This document shows, one piece after another, positions 45,879 through 54,610 of a stretch of DNA of 64,000 bases (position 1 is the stretch's first letter; each line of letters begins with the position of its first letter). The DNA lies in contig JAUNWH010000005.1 of the NCBI GenBank assembly GCA_030540405.1, forward strand, positions 1 through 64,000, read 5' to 3'. Source of the stretch: Spirochaetales bacterium. GTDB lineage: Bacteria; Spirochaetota; Spirochaetia; Treponematales; Treponemataceae. The notes under the pieces are model-generated. The model was not told the origin of the DNA. It ran no database searches and worked only from the letters and a program-made list of their open reading frames with translations. A program made the translations under genes and the position numbers.

Positions 45879-48344
45879 TTATCCAATGCTGCGGAATTTT
45901 CTGTTGAAGTCTTCTATTTCTGCCCCGGAAATCGGCTTAGAATAATAGTAGCCTTGAATATAGTCGCAGTGGAAAGTCTTAAGTTTTTCGTTCTGCCACT
46001 TATGCTCAACGCCTTCAACAGTAAGCTTCATTGCAAGCGAATGGACAAGACGCACAATGTTCTTTATAAAGTCGCCTTTTTCGTTTGAAAGATAATTATC
46101 AACAAGCGACTTATCGATTTTAACAACATTAATCGGCAGGAACGTAAGATAGCTAAGAGAAGAATATCCAGTTCCAAAGTCGTCCAAGGCAAGAGAAATT
46201 CCGCGCTTTACAAATTCATTCAAAAGCTTAGAAACTGCTTCCTTGTTTGAAATAAACAGGCTTTCTGTAATTTCAATGCAGATAAGTTCCGGCGGAATAT
46301 TATAACGTTTCAAAAGCTCTTCAAGAAAATCAACATAATGAATGTCAGAAACCTGGCTGTAAGAATAATTTATTGAAACTTTGTACAAAGGAATTCCGTG
46401 CTCACGCCATTCAGCCATCTGTCTTACAACTTTTTCTGTAAGGATTCTGTCGATTTTTATAATCTGACCAGTTTCTTCTGCAATCGGAATAAACTGCGCC
46501 GGAGAAACTTTGCTGTTCTTGAGCCTCATAAGAGCCTCGTATCCGTGGATTTCTCCAGTTTCAACATCAATCTGCGGCTGGTACGCAACCCAAATTCCGT
46601 CGTTTGCAATAGCGTCGTCAAGGATTCTTGAAATGCGGTTGTTTTCAAATATACGGTCGCGCATTTTTTCGTTAAAGAAAACAGTCTTGTTTTTGCCTGA
46701 ATTCTTTGCACGGTAAAGCGCAATGTCCGCATTTTGAATCATGTTTTCCATTTCATCGTCATTAGAATTTACAATTCCGAAGCTAGATTGAATATGGATT
46801 TTATTTTCGGCATAGTTAATCGGGCTTTCAAAAACAGTTCTAAGTTCCTGAATTTCTATGGAATCTTCATTCAGCTGCTTTTCAAGATAAAGCACAAGGA
46901 ATTCATCTCCGCCGAACCGTGAAACAAAAATGTCTCTTCCGGCAGAATAAGCCTTGAGCCTTGAAGAAATTGTCTTTAAAACAATGTCGCCGCAAGCATG
47001 GGAATAAAAGTCGTTTATGTTTTTAAAGTCGTCAATGTCAAAAAGAACAAGTGAAAACTTTTTTCCAGACTTCTGAATATCGTTGAACACAGCCTGCGCC
47101 TTGAATCTGTTCGGCAAGTCTGTAAGCGAATCGTGTCCAAGCATATATTCCATTTTTAAGTTTGAACAACGAAGCTCGTGCGAATTTTTTACTTCAGCAA
47201 TTATAAGAACCAAAGAAACAGCAATGAAAATAAAAAGCGAAACAGCGACTCCGATTATTCCAAACAAAATTCCGCGGCTGTTTTTTTGCATCTGATCCTG
47301 AATATTTACAAACACGGAATTCAGCGGAAAAGCTGAAGCTTTTAAGTTGCGTTCTTCAATTACCTTATAGTCAAAAATAAATTTTCCGTCTTTTATCCTT
47401 TGGAACGGAACATATTTTTCACCGTCAATAATATCAAGAGCCATTTTTGCGGCAAGCGCACCAGCTTTTTCGTAGTCAACCATTTTTCCGCCAAGAAAAC
47501 CGAATCCCACACCGTTCGCATTGTGGCTGAATACAGGCGCGGAAGTGTTCTTTACAATAAAATCCGACTGCTCTTCCATGGAATATTTTTTGCCGCTGGC
47601 ATCTTGTGAAGCTCCCAAGTAAAACACAACAGTCTTGTCGTCTAACGCAGAAAGTTTTTCTCCAATTTGTTTTTTTGTAAGCTCAGAAGTGTCTATTCCT
47701 GAAAGCTCAACATCAGGAATTTTTTCACCGGCATTTATAAAAATATTGTAATTTTCGTAGCCAGCGTCGGTTTTGTCATAAATGGCAACGTAATGTTCTG
47801 CGGAAGGGAAAAGTTTTCTTGCAAATGAAATTGTGTCTGCCAAAAATCTTGTCGTGGCAATTCCCCAGAAATTCTTTTTTTCGTAAAGATGCTCTGCCCT
47901 AACATTGCTTTCTATGCAAAAGAAAATAATAGGAATTCCTGAAAAAAGAGTGTCGCTGTTGCGCTCAACAAAGTTGCATGAATTATTTCCACTTACAAGA
48001 ACGGCATCATACTTTGTATTTTGCTGCAAAAATTTAATGCGCTCCTTTAAAAATTCAGGAAGTTTTTTATCATAGAAATCATCAGGCTCAAAATATTCAA
48101 CATCGACATTTATGTTGTTTTTTAGGAATACATTTCTCATTCCTTTTTCCTGAAGAGCAAGAACATAAGAGTTTGGCATTGAACTTACAAACAAAACATT
48201 TGCTCTTGGATTTTTTAGCTTAGTATTTATAAGCGCAGAAGACAAACGGTTTTTATATAGAAAGAAACAGAGCGAAAGAACACTGCTCAAAAGAAGAAAA
48301 GATGCAATGCCCATCAAGATAGAAAAAGATCTTTTTTTTGCCAT
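45879..48344 (-). CDS. Membrane GGDEF-EAL protein with a periplasmic binding-protein sensor
   Basis: 821 residues from the ATG at 48344 (GGAGG upstream). An N-terminal membrane span (about 7-30) and a second (about 365-390) flank a periplasmic domain resembling the ABC substrate-binding family PF04392 (NVLFVSSMPNSYV to the VGFGFLGGKMVDYEKAG region). The cytoplasmic part has an intact GGDEF (SRFGGDEFLVL) and an EAL domain (GYEALMRL, then DDFGTGYSSLSYL). It should make and/or break cyclic di-GMP in response to a ligand. Which activity dominates is unknown. A G9 tract lies six bases upstream of its -35. Confidence 0.92.
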   Translation of the reverse strand: MAKKRSFSILMGIASFLLLSSVLSLCFFLYKNRLSSALINTKLKNPRANVLFVSSMPNSYVLALQEKGMRNVFLKNNINVDVEYFEPDDFYDKKLPEFLKERIKFLQQNTKYDAVLVSGNNSCNFVERNSDTLFSGIPIIFFCIESNVRAEHLYEKKNFWGIATTRFLADTISFARKLFPSAEHYVAIYDKTDAGYENYNIFINAGEKIPDVELSGIDTSELTKKQIGEKLSALDDKTVVFYLGASQDASGKKYSMEEQSDFIVKNTSAPVFSHNANGVGFGFLGGKMVDYEKAGALAAKMALDIIDGEKYVPFQRIKDGKFIFDYKVIEERNLKASAFPLNSVFVNIQDQMQKNSRGILFGIIGVAVSLFIFIAVSLVLIIAEVKNSHELRCSNLKMEYMLGHDSLTDLPNRFKAQAVFNDIQKSGKKFSLVLFDIDDFKNINDFYSHACGDIVLKTISSRLKAYSAGRDIFVSRFGGDEFLVLYLEKQLNEDSIEIQELRTVFESPINYAENKIHIQSSFGIVNSNDDEMENMIQNADIALYRAKNSGKNKTVFFNEKMRDRIFENNRISRILDDAIANDGIWVAYQPQIDVETGEIHGYEALMRLKNSKVSPAQFIPIAEETGQIIKIDRILTEKVVRQMAEWREHGIPLYKVSINYSYSQVSDIHYVDFLEELLKRYNIPPELICIEITESLFISNKEAVSKLLNEFVKRGISLALDDFGTGYSSLSYLTFLPINVVKIDKSLVDNYLSNEKGDFIKNIVRLVHSLAMKLTVEGVEHKWQNEKLKTFHCDYIQGYYYSKPISGAEIEDFNRKFRSIG

Positions 48345-48494
48345 AACACTGCCTCCATAAAAAGCCAAATTAAAGACTTGCTTTAGAATAAGCTTTTTAA
48401 GCCGCTTTTACGGTTTAGATAAACCCTAAATTAAAAACGGCAGCCGATATGCAATTTTGCAATGCAAATTTGCAAACTAGTTACACATGGCTAA

Positions 48495-48523
48495 ATTATA
48501 TCCCACATAAAATGTTTTTTCAA
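48495..48523 (-). promoter_or_regulatory. Consensus promoter of the GGDEF-EAL gene
   Basis: TTGAAA (48518-48523), 17 bases, TATAAT (48495-48500) on the minus strand. The leader is about 145 bases. A G9 tract (48530-48538) begins six bases upstream of the -35, where alpha-subunit or activator contacts occur. Confidence 0.8.
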
Positions 48524-48529
48524 CAGTTG

Positions 48530-48538
48530 CCCCCCCCC
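48530..48538. repeat. G9/C9 tract upstream of the GGDEF-EAL promoter
   Basis: Nine C on the plus strand. The nearest genes are ygiQ (stop at 48592) and the GGDEF-EAL gene downstream. It is not in coding sequence. Confidence 0.85.
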
Positions 48539-48591
48539 AAGAATATTTTTTTAACGAAACCAACTGAATTTTTACATTTTAAAGCAGAAAT

Positions 48592-50403
48592 TTACAATAA
48601 AATTTTTATCAAGTCCGCTCTTCCAGCCTGAATCAATGCTTCCTTTACAAGCTGGGCATTTTCTTTTTTGTTAAACTGAAGCAATGCGCGCTGAAGCCTT
48701 CGTTCGTGTCCGCCACGGGCAACATAGACTTCTTTAAAACTTCCGTCTGAATTTTTTTCATGCGGATTCAGTCCTGTATAATACATGCAAGTCGCAAGGC
48801 TTCCCGGTGTTGGATAAAAATCCTGAACTTGGTCTGGAACAAAGCCAGTTTTCTTTAAATAAAGGGCAGTTTCAATCGCCTCTGGAATTCCAGCTCCCGG
48901 ATGCCCCGCAATATAATAAGGAACAAGATACTGCTTAAGCCCAAGCTCCTTGTTTGCCTTTGCATATTCCGCAGAAAATTTTTCATAGACGGCGTGAGTG
49001 CTTTTGCGCATAAGGGCAAGAACTTTGTCGCTGACGTGCTCGGGAGCAACTTTAAGCTGACCGGAAACATGATGCTTGCAAAGCTCATACAAAAATGTCT
49101 TGTCTTTATCAAGCATAAGATAGTCAAACCTTATTCCGCTTCTTATAAAAACTTTTTTTACATTCGGAAGTGAACGAAGTTTTTTTAAAAGCTCTATGTA
49201 ATCTTTGTGGTCGGCTTTTACATTCGGACACGGAGAAACTCCAAGGCAGTCTCTGTTTTTGCACGCGCCGTTTTTCTTCTGAAACTCGCAGGCATCGCTT
49301 CTAAAATTCGCAGTAGGTCCGCCAACGTCATGAATGTATCCTTTAAAGTCAGAATCATGCGTCATTTTTTCTGCTTCTGACAAAAGGCTTTCATGGCTTC
49401 TAGCTTGAATGCGCCGCCCCTGATGAAAAGTTATTGCGCAAAAGCTGCAGGCTCCAAAACAGCCCCGGCAGCTCGTAAGGCTAAATTTCACTTCGGAAAG
49501 AGCAGGAATTCCTTTTTTTCCATTTGAAGCAGCAACATCATACATCGGATGCCACTTGCGCTCAAAAGGCAGCTCATAAATCGAATCAAATTCAGCTTGC
49601 GAAAGAGGAAACGCGGCTTTTTCCTGAATTACAAAACGGCTTTCTGAAGGCTCGGCAAGAACATTTCCGTTTATTGCGTCTGTATTTTCTTCCTGAATTT
49701 TATATGACAAGGCAAACTTGGTTTTGCTTTCCGGCGTGTTTTTGCTTACCTCTTCAAATGAAGGAAGCATTATAGCGTCAGCGGGAACTTCATCTTTTTT
49801 GCCAGTGAACCAGCAAGTTCCTCTCACGCCACGGATTTTCCGTGCAGAAATTCCTTTATCAAGCTGAGATGCAATTTCAAGAAGAGCTTTTTCACCCATT
49901 CCGTAAATAAGAAGGTCGGCTTTTGAATCCAAAAGAACAGAATGCTTTACCGTGTTTGACCAGTAGTCGTAGTGGGCTGTTCGGCGCAGGCTTGCTTCAA
50001 TTCCTCCGATAATCACATTTACGCCCTTGTATGCTTCGCGGATTTTTGCCACATACTGAATTACAGCTCTGTCCGGGCGATGGCCTTTTTCGCCTCCGTG
50101 GGAATACGAATCTTCTGAACGCGGCTTATTGTTCGCAGTATAATTTGAAACCATGCTGTCCATTGCGCCTGCTGTTACAAGAAACGCAAGACGAGGCTGC
50201 CCAAGAACTTTAAAGCTTTCCGCAGATTTCCAGTCCGGCTGGCACAAAATTCCCACAGAATATCCGCGGGATTCCAAAAGCCGTCCCAAAAGAGCCGCTG
50301 CAAAAGACGGATGGTCAACGTAAGCGTCCCCGGAAACAAAAACAAAATCAAGCTGACCTATTCCGCGCTCCTCAAGGTCTTTTCTGCAAACTGGCAAAAA
50401 CAT
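48592..50403 (-). CDS. ygiQ: YgiQ family radical SAM protein
   Basis: 603 residues from the ATG at 50403 (MFLPVCRKDLEERG). The radical SAM cluster CFGACSFC is near the middle, preceded by the family N-terminal domain with FVSGDAYVDHPSF and the GGIEASLRR segment. The reaction is not known. An in-frame TTG at 50451 lies inside the upstream gene. The chosen ATG has no ribosome site, so translation may be coupled to the DUF2442 stop seven bases earlier. Confidence 0.9.
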   Translation of the reverse strand: MFLPVCRKDLEERGIGQLDFVFVSGDAYVDHPSFAAALLGRLLESRGYSVGILCQPDWKSAESFKVLGQPRLAFLVTAGAMDSMVSNYTANNKPRSEDSYSHGGEKGHRPDRAVIQYVAKIREAYKGVNVIIGGIEASLRRTAHYDYWSNTVKHSVLLDSKADLLIYGMGEKALLEIASQLDKGISARKIRGVRGTCWFTGKKDEVPADAIMLPSFEEVSKNTPESKTKFALSYKIQEENTDAINGNVLAEPSESRFVIQEKAAFPLSQAEFDSIYELPFERKWHPMYDVAASNGKKGIPALSEVKFSLTSCRGCFGACSFCAITFHQGRRIQARSHESLLSEAEKMTHDSDFKGYIHDVGGPTANFRSDACEFQKKNGACKNRDCLGVSPCPNVKADHKDYIELLKKLRSLPNVKKVFIRSGIRFDYLMLDKDKTFLYELCKHHVSGQLKVAPEHVSDKVLALMRKSTHAVYEKFSAEYAKANKELGLKQYLVPYYIAGHPGAGIPEAIETALYLKKTGFVPDQVQDFYPTPGSLATCMYYTGLNPHEKNSDGSFKEVYVARGGHERRLQRALLQFNKKENAQLVKEALIQAGRADLIKILL

Positions 50404-50410
50404 TGTTCTG

Positions 50411-50677
50411 TTACGCAAGCCGCTGAACTGATTCTGCTGAAGAAAAATCAATCAGAAGATTAGGAACATAAAGATCTTCATCAAGAGAATCCCAGTGAAT
50501 TCCTATTCCATTTCCGCTAAGCTCATAATTATCAAGTTCCAGTTTTGCAGCATTGTCAAGTTTCGGAAAATAGGCTTTAGGCACTGAAAGTTGTCTTCCA
50601 TCAACAAGTGAAATCCAAATATTAGAATCATCAAACCAAACCGATTTTGCCCTGGCATTTTCTTTTGAAAAATTCAT
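50411..50677 (-). CDS. DUF2442 protein
   Basis: 88 residues. The pattern VWFDDSNIWISLVDGRQLSVP and PKLDNA is typical of DUF2442, often encoded next to DUF4160 as a toxin-antitoxin-like pair. AGGAGG lies six bases before the ATG, inside the upstream gene. It overlaps that gene by 47 bases. Function is unproven. Confidence 0.8.
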   Translation of the reverse strand: MNFSKENARAKSVWFDDSNIWISLVDGRQLSVPKAYFPKLDNAAKLELDNYELSGNGIGIHWDSLDEDLYVPNLLIDFSSAESVQRLA

Positions 50678-50903
50678 TCCATGCCTCCTTTATCAGTTCT
50701 GCATTTTCAGTAGCGATTCTCTTGATTTCTTTGAGTTCCGAAGCTGAAAAGCCGATATTTTCTGCCAATGAAACCTGATCCCCTATCCAAAATTTCGCAA
50801 GATTCCCAGCTTTTCTAACATGAATATAACAAGGCTCTTGCGGATTTCCTTCATTTGAAAAGAAGAAATATTTATAACCGTTTATTTCAAGGACTTTTGG
50901 CAT
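50631..50903 (-). CDS. DUF4160 protein
   Basis: 90 residues from the ATG at 50903 (MPKVLEINGYKYFFFSNEG). The PCYIHVRKAGNLAKFWI segment is typical of DUF4160, a small protein that pairs with DUF2442. A TATAGT (50910-50915) ends six bases before the ATG and no ribosome site is visible, so the mRNA may be leaderless. Confidence 0.8.
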   Translation of the reverse strand: MPKVLEINGYKYFFFSNEGNPQEPCYIHVRKAGNLAKFWIGDQVSLAENIGFSASELKEIKRIATENAELIKEAWNEFFKRKCQGKIGLV

Positions 50904-50909
50904 ACTTCT

Positions 50910-50915
50910 ACTATA
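50910..50915 (-). promoter_or_regulatory. Candidate -10 element of the DUF4160-DUF2442 pair
   Basis: TATAGT lies six bases before the ATG, the same geometry as at the other leaderless candidates. No clear -35 is seen at 16-18 bases, so this is the weakest of the set. Confidence 0.4.
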
Positions 50916-50987
50916 CTTTAGTTTTTGGTTAAAATCCATAATTTTAAAGCAAAAATACTTCAGCATTGTTACTCGAATTTTCAAGCT

Positions 50988-51068
50988 GATTAACAGTTAA
51001 TCAGTTATAGGATTTTTCTATAACTCAGTATAAAAAAACAGTATAAACAAACCTATTGAAGCAATAGG
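50988..51068. repeat. Three perfect inverted repeats upstream of the URO-D gene
   Basis: GATTAAC-A-GTTAATC (50988-51002), AGTTATAG-7-CTATAACT (51003-51025) and CCTATTG-AAG-CAATAGG (51052-51068) lie in the divergent gap 50904-51149. A TTGAAG/TATTGT pair 17 bases apart (51056-51084) could be the plus-strand promoter. The repeats may be operators or a cis RNA. Confidence 0.5.
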
Positions 51069-51149
51069 AAATAATCAGTATTGTTCCATTGTCGCGCGGA
51101 AAAAAAATACTCTTGCTTACATTTCATTGACTTTTTATTGGAGGAAAAC

Positions 51150-52139
51150 ATGGCAAACAAAAAACAGCTTGTTCTTGACGCACTTAACAACAAACCAACT
51201 GAACGTGTTCCAGTGGGATTCTGGTTTCATTATACAAAAAACGAAATGCTTCCGGTTTCAGAAAATCCAAAAATGAGAAAGGAAAACTTGGACGGACACA
51301 AAAAATTCGTTCAGGAATTCAAGCCAGACTTTGTAAAACTTATGAGCGACGGATATTTTTTTGAGCCAAAGACAGCAAAGTTTCTTCACAATGTAAAATC
51401 CGCAAAAGAGCTTTATGAGCTAAAGCCGGTTTCTAAAGACGACAACTGGATAACAGAGCAGGTTTCGCTTGTAAAGGAACTTACTTCTTCGTTCGGAAAT
51501 GAAGTTCTTACTTTTTACAACATTTTTGCTCCGGCGACAGCATTTAAATGGAGCGTTGAAGGCGCGGACAAAAAACTTGCGCAGTTTATAAAAGAAGACA
51601 AATATGCGGTTTTGTATGCATTAAGCGTAATTGCAAAAAATACGCAGGCGGTTGCAGAAGCCGTAATAAGTGAAGGCAAGGCGGACGGAATTTATCTTAG
51701 CGTGCAGACAATCCAAGACGCTTTTGTAGGACCCGACTTGTATGCGGAAATAATTTCTCCGTCGGAACTTTCTGTGCTGAATGCCGCAATTGGCGCAGGC
51801 GGAAAAAATATTTTGCACGTATGCGGCTACGAGGGAGCAAGAAACAATCTATCGCTGTTCAAAAATTATCCTGCGAACGCTGTAAACTTTGCTTCGGTTG
51901 TTGAAGGAGTGTCGCTTGCAAAAGCAAAAAATATTTTCGGCGGAAAAGCAATAATCGGAGGATTCGCAAACACAACAGACGGAGTTCTTTTCAGCGGAAC
52001 AAAAGAAGAAATTCAGGCTGAAACAAAACGGCTTTTAAAAGATTCAGGACGCACAGGAATAATTCTTGGAGCAGACTGCACAATTCCGCGCGGAACAGAT
52101 TTGCAGCATCTTGAATGGATCCGCGAAGCCGCCGAATAA
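51150..52139 (+). CDS. Uroporphyrinogen decarboxylase family protein
   Basis: 329 residues from the ATG at 51150 (GGAGG five bases upstream); the longer frame from 51081 has no ribosome site. KQLVLDALNNKPTERVPVGFW fits the URO-D/MtaA superfamily N-terminus. ILHVCGYEGARNN and ADCTIPRGTDLQ carry His and Cys positions that bind zinc in the methyltransferase branch. It is more likely a corrinoid- or thiol-methyltransferase than a haem enzyme, but the substrate is unknown. It precedes a sulfur-amino-acid transport cluster. Confidence 0.8.
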   Translation: MANKKQLVLDALNNKPTERVPVGFWFHYTKNEMLPVSENPKMRKENLDGHKKFVQEFKPDFVKLMSDGYFFEPKTAKFLHNVKSAKELYELKPVSKDDNWITEQVSLVKELTSSFGNEVLTFYNIFAPATAFKWSVEGADKKLAQFIKEDKYAVLYALSVIAKNTQAVAEAVISEGKADGIYLSVQTIQDAFVGPDLYAEIISPSELSVLNAAIGAGGKNILHVCGYEGARNNLSLFKNYPANAVNFASVVEGVSLAKAKNIFGGKAIIGGFANTTDGVLFSGTKEEIQAETKRLLKDSGRTGIILGADCTIPRGTDLQHLEWIREAAE

Positions 52140-52155
52140 AAAATATACACAATGC

Positions 52156-52203
52156 GATTGCCAGAGCAACTCCGGCAATGACAAGGGGCAAACCCGATAA
52201 TGA
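52156..52203. repeat. Dispersed palindromic repeat
   Basis: GATTGCC-AGAGCAACT-CCGGCAATGACA followed by GGGGCAAACCCGATAATGA joins the two common repeat types in one 48-base unit. It lies between the URO-D gene and the binding-protein gene. Confidence 0.7.
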
Positions 52204-52226
52204 TAAAAAACTAAACGAGGTGAATT

Positions 52227-53051
52227 ATGAAAAAGACAATTTTAGCATTTATTGCGTTGGCAGCAATTCTTCCGCTTTCTGCAAAACCAAAAAAGTCAGA
52301 TGGAAAAGTTCAGAAAATCCGTGTGGCTCACACAAACTATTATGTTCCTTATGATTTTGTAAACGACAAAGGCGAATCGGACGGATTTGAAGTTGCAGTT
52401 CTAAAAGAAATTGACAAGCTTCTTCCGCAGTATGAATTTGAATATTTTCCAACTTCCGACGATGACCTTTTGATTGGAGTTCTTCAGGGAAAATATGATG
52501 TGGGAACAAAAGGCGTTTGGATTACAGAAGAGCGCAAGAAAAAATATGTTTTTCCGCAGAACCCAATTGCGGCAAGCATCATTGGAATTGTAATTAGAAA
52601 AGACACAGCGGACAAAATAACGGACATGAAGTCGTTTGCAAAGTATTCAGGAAAGCTTGTTCCAATCGGACCTTCAAATGCGCAGTACAACATAATCGAT
52701 GAATACAACAAGCAAAATCCAGATGCTCAGGTAAAACTAGTGGCAGGCGACCAGTTTGAAGCGGCGGACGGTTATGTTTGGGTTGTGGAAGGAAGATACG
52801 ACGCCCGGGTAGACATAAAGCTTTCATTCCAAAACAACATTGAAAAAGAAGGCGCGCCTTACGTGAAATACAAGGACAAACTTTCTTATGTTCCGTACAA
52901 GGCGATTCCAACCTGGCCGCTTTTCAACAGAAAAAATCAGGCACTTGCAAACGCTTATGACGAAGCAATAAAAACGCTCAAGGAAAACGGCACGCTCGAA
53001 AAACTTTCGCAAAAGTATTTTGGCGAGGACATTTTTTCCTTTGTAGAATAA
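52227..53051 (+). CDS. Polar amino acid ABC transporter binding protein
   Basis: 274 residues. A signal peptide (1-19, ILPLSAK) is followed by a type II periplasmic-binding fold (SBP_bac_3): YVPYDFVNDKGESDGFEVAVLKEID and the late GTLEKLSQKYFGED. No lipobox Cys is present, so the protein is periplasmic. With the sulfur-amino-acid enzymes downstream, cystine or a related compound is a plausible ligand. GAGGTG precedes the ATG. Confidence 0.88.
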   Translation: MKKTILAFIALAAILPLSAKPKKSDGKVQKIRVAHTNYYVPYDFVNDKGESDGFEVAVLKEIDKLLPQYEFEYFPTSDDDLLIGVLQGKYDVGTKGVWITEERKKKYVFPQNPIAASIIGIVIRKDTADKITDMKSFAKYSGKLVPIGPSNAQYNIIDEYNKQNPDAQVKLVAGDQFEAADGYVWVVEGRYDARVDIKLSFQNNIEKEGAPYVKYKDKLSYVPYKAIPTWPLFNRKNQALANAYDEAIKTLKENGTLEKLSQKYFGEDIFSFVE

Positions 53052-53085
53052 AAATGATAAAAAAATGAAGTTGCCCTAAATGCAA

Positions 53086-53113
53086 GATTGCCGTATCAAC
53101 TACGACAATGACA
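53086..53113. repeat. Dispersed palindromic repeat
   Basis: GATTGCCGTA-TCAAC-TACGACAATGACA, nearly the same as the cysE terminator repeat at 33940-33966. No U-run follows on the plus strand. It lies in the 113-base gap between the binding protein and the first permease. Confidence 0.75.
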
Positions 53114-53164
53114 ACTTGAACTTGTTGGACAACTTCTATAAAAATTTTGGGAGCACCGTAAAAT

Positions 53165-53866
53165 ATGGACAGACCATTTTATCCTGAAAAAATTCTTGAG
53201 CTTATTCCAGTTCTTTTGCCTTACCTGCTGGTAACTTTTAGAATTATCGCGGGAACAGTTTTGACTGGACTTTTAATAGGATTTTTTCTTGCAAAAGGAA
53301 TGCTTTCTTCCCACAATGCGCCAAGGAAAATTTCTTTCTTTATAATAAACGCATTTAGATGCACACCTTCAATTGTAATGCTGTTTGTAGTTTTTTACGG
53401 ACTTCCAAATTTATTCTGGGCAATATTCAAGGTTGACATAAACGGCTGGGCAAAATCGTTTTATGTAATTCTTGCGCTGGGACTTTTGTTTTCAGCAAGC
53501 GCGGCAGAAATAATGAGGGCAAGCTACCTAAGCATTCCAAAAGGACAAAGAGAAGCCGCATTGACTTCCGGGCTTACGGAATTTCAAACTTTCAGGCGGA
53601 TAATTTTTCCGCAGGCATTCGCAGTGTCGCTTCCGAATCTTGGAAACAGTTTGATTGCGCTTTTAAAGGAAGGCTCGCTCGCATACACAATCGGACTTGT
53701 GGACGTAATGGGAAAAGGCAACCTTTTTATCAGCATGAACTTTGGAGCTTATGCTGTGGAAACTTACACGGCTCTTGCGCTTATTTACTGGACGCTCACA
53801 ATTTCAATTGAGCAGATTTTCGGCAGGCTGGAAAAACATTTTTCACGCGGAAGAAAAACTTTTTAA
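53165..53866 (+). CDS. Polar amino acid ABC permease (first)
   Basis: 233 residues with about five membrane spans. The HisM/HisQ-family EAA loop is present as REAALTSGLTEFQTFRRIIFPQA, with PSIVMLFVVFYGLP. It should heterodimerise with the next gene product. It is 12 bases from the second permease gene. Confidence 0.9.
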   Translation: MDRPFYPEKILELIPVLLPYLLVTFRIIAGTVLTGLLIGFFLAKGMLSSHNAPRKISFFIINAFRCTPSIVMLFVVFYGLPNLFWAIFKVDINGWAKSFYVILALGLLFSASAAEIMRASYLSIPKGQREAALTSGLTEFQTFRRIIFPQAFAVSLPNLGNSLIALLKEGSLAYTIGLVDVMGKGNLFISMNFGAYAVETYTALALIYWTLTISIEQIFGRLEKHFSRGRKTF

Positions 53867-53878
53867 CAGGGAGAACTT

Positions 53879-54610
53879 ATGTTTGACGTAGAATTTTTCT
53901 TTAGAACATTTTGGCTTTCTTTTAAAGCTCTTCCTGTTACGTTAAAAATAACCGCCGTAGCTTTTGCAGCCGGAACTGCGCTTGGATTTTTAATTGCGCT
54001 TTGCAGAATACACAAGGTAAAAGTTCTTTCACAGGCTTGCGCATTTTTTGTTTCATTTATACGCGGAACTCCAGTTGTTCTTCAGATTCTTGTTGTGTAC
54101 TCAATAATTCCGTCGCTTTTAAATTCAGTTTTTAAAAATGCCGGAAGCTCAATCGATGTGTTCAAAATAAATCCAATTGTCTACGCTTACATTGTATTTT
54201 CACTGAACAACACGGCGATTCTTTCTGAAGTATTCCGTTCAGCCCTGCTCACAGTCAGTAAGGGTCAGTTTGAAGCCGGAATCACTTGCGGACTTACAAG
54301 CTGTCAAACCTACAGAAGAATTATAATTCCGCAGGCACTGGAAAGCGCGCTCCCTAACATTTGCAACGCCACCGTAAACCTTATAAAAAATACTTCGCTT
54401 GCATTTATGATGACTGTAAAAGACATTACAGCAGTTGCAAGAATTGAAGCTTCTTATGGCTACAATTATATCGAATCTTACCTTGATATTTTTGTAATCT
54501 ACATAATCGTATGTTCTATAGTCCAGCAAATTTTCAGGCTGACAGAAAAGAAAGTTTCAGTTTATAGAACAGGAAAACCCGCGCTAAAATTGGAAGGTGA
54601 AAAATGCTGA
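53879..54610 (+). CDS. Polar amino acid ABC permease (second)
   Basis: 243 residues with about five membrane spans. It has [14 protein letters not shown] and the EAA loop [24 protein letters not shown]. It overlaps the ATPase gene by seven bases. GGGAGA precedes the ATG. Confidence 0.9.
   Translation: MFDVEFFFRTFWLSFKALPVTLKITAVAFAAGTALGFLIALCRIHKVKVLSQACAFFVSFIRGTPVVLQILVVYSIIPSLLNSVFKNAGSSIDVFKINPIVYAYIVFSLNNTAILSEVFRSALLTVSKGQFEAGITCGLTSCQTYRRIIIPQALESALPNICNATVNLIKNTSLAFMMTVKDITAVARIEASYGYNYIESYLDIFVIYIIVCSIVQQIFRLTEKKVSVYRTGKPALKLEGEKC

Noticed and set aside
51000-52226. A riboswitch before the URO-D or amino acid transporter genes.
   Set aside because: The inverted repeats do not match SAM, cobalamin or other riboswitch cores that I can recall; the gap before the binding protein is a dispersed repeat.
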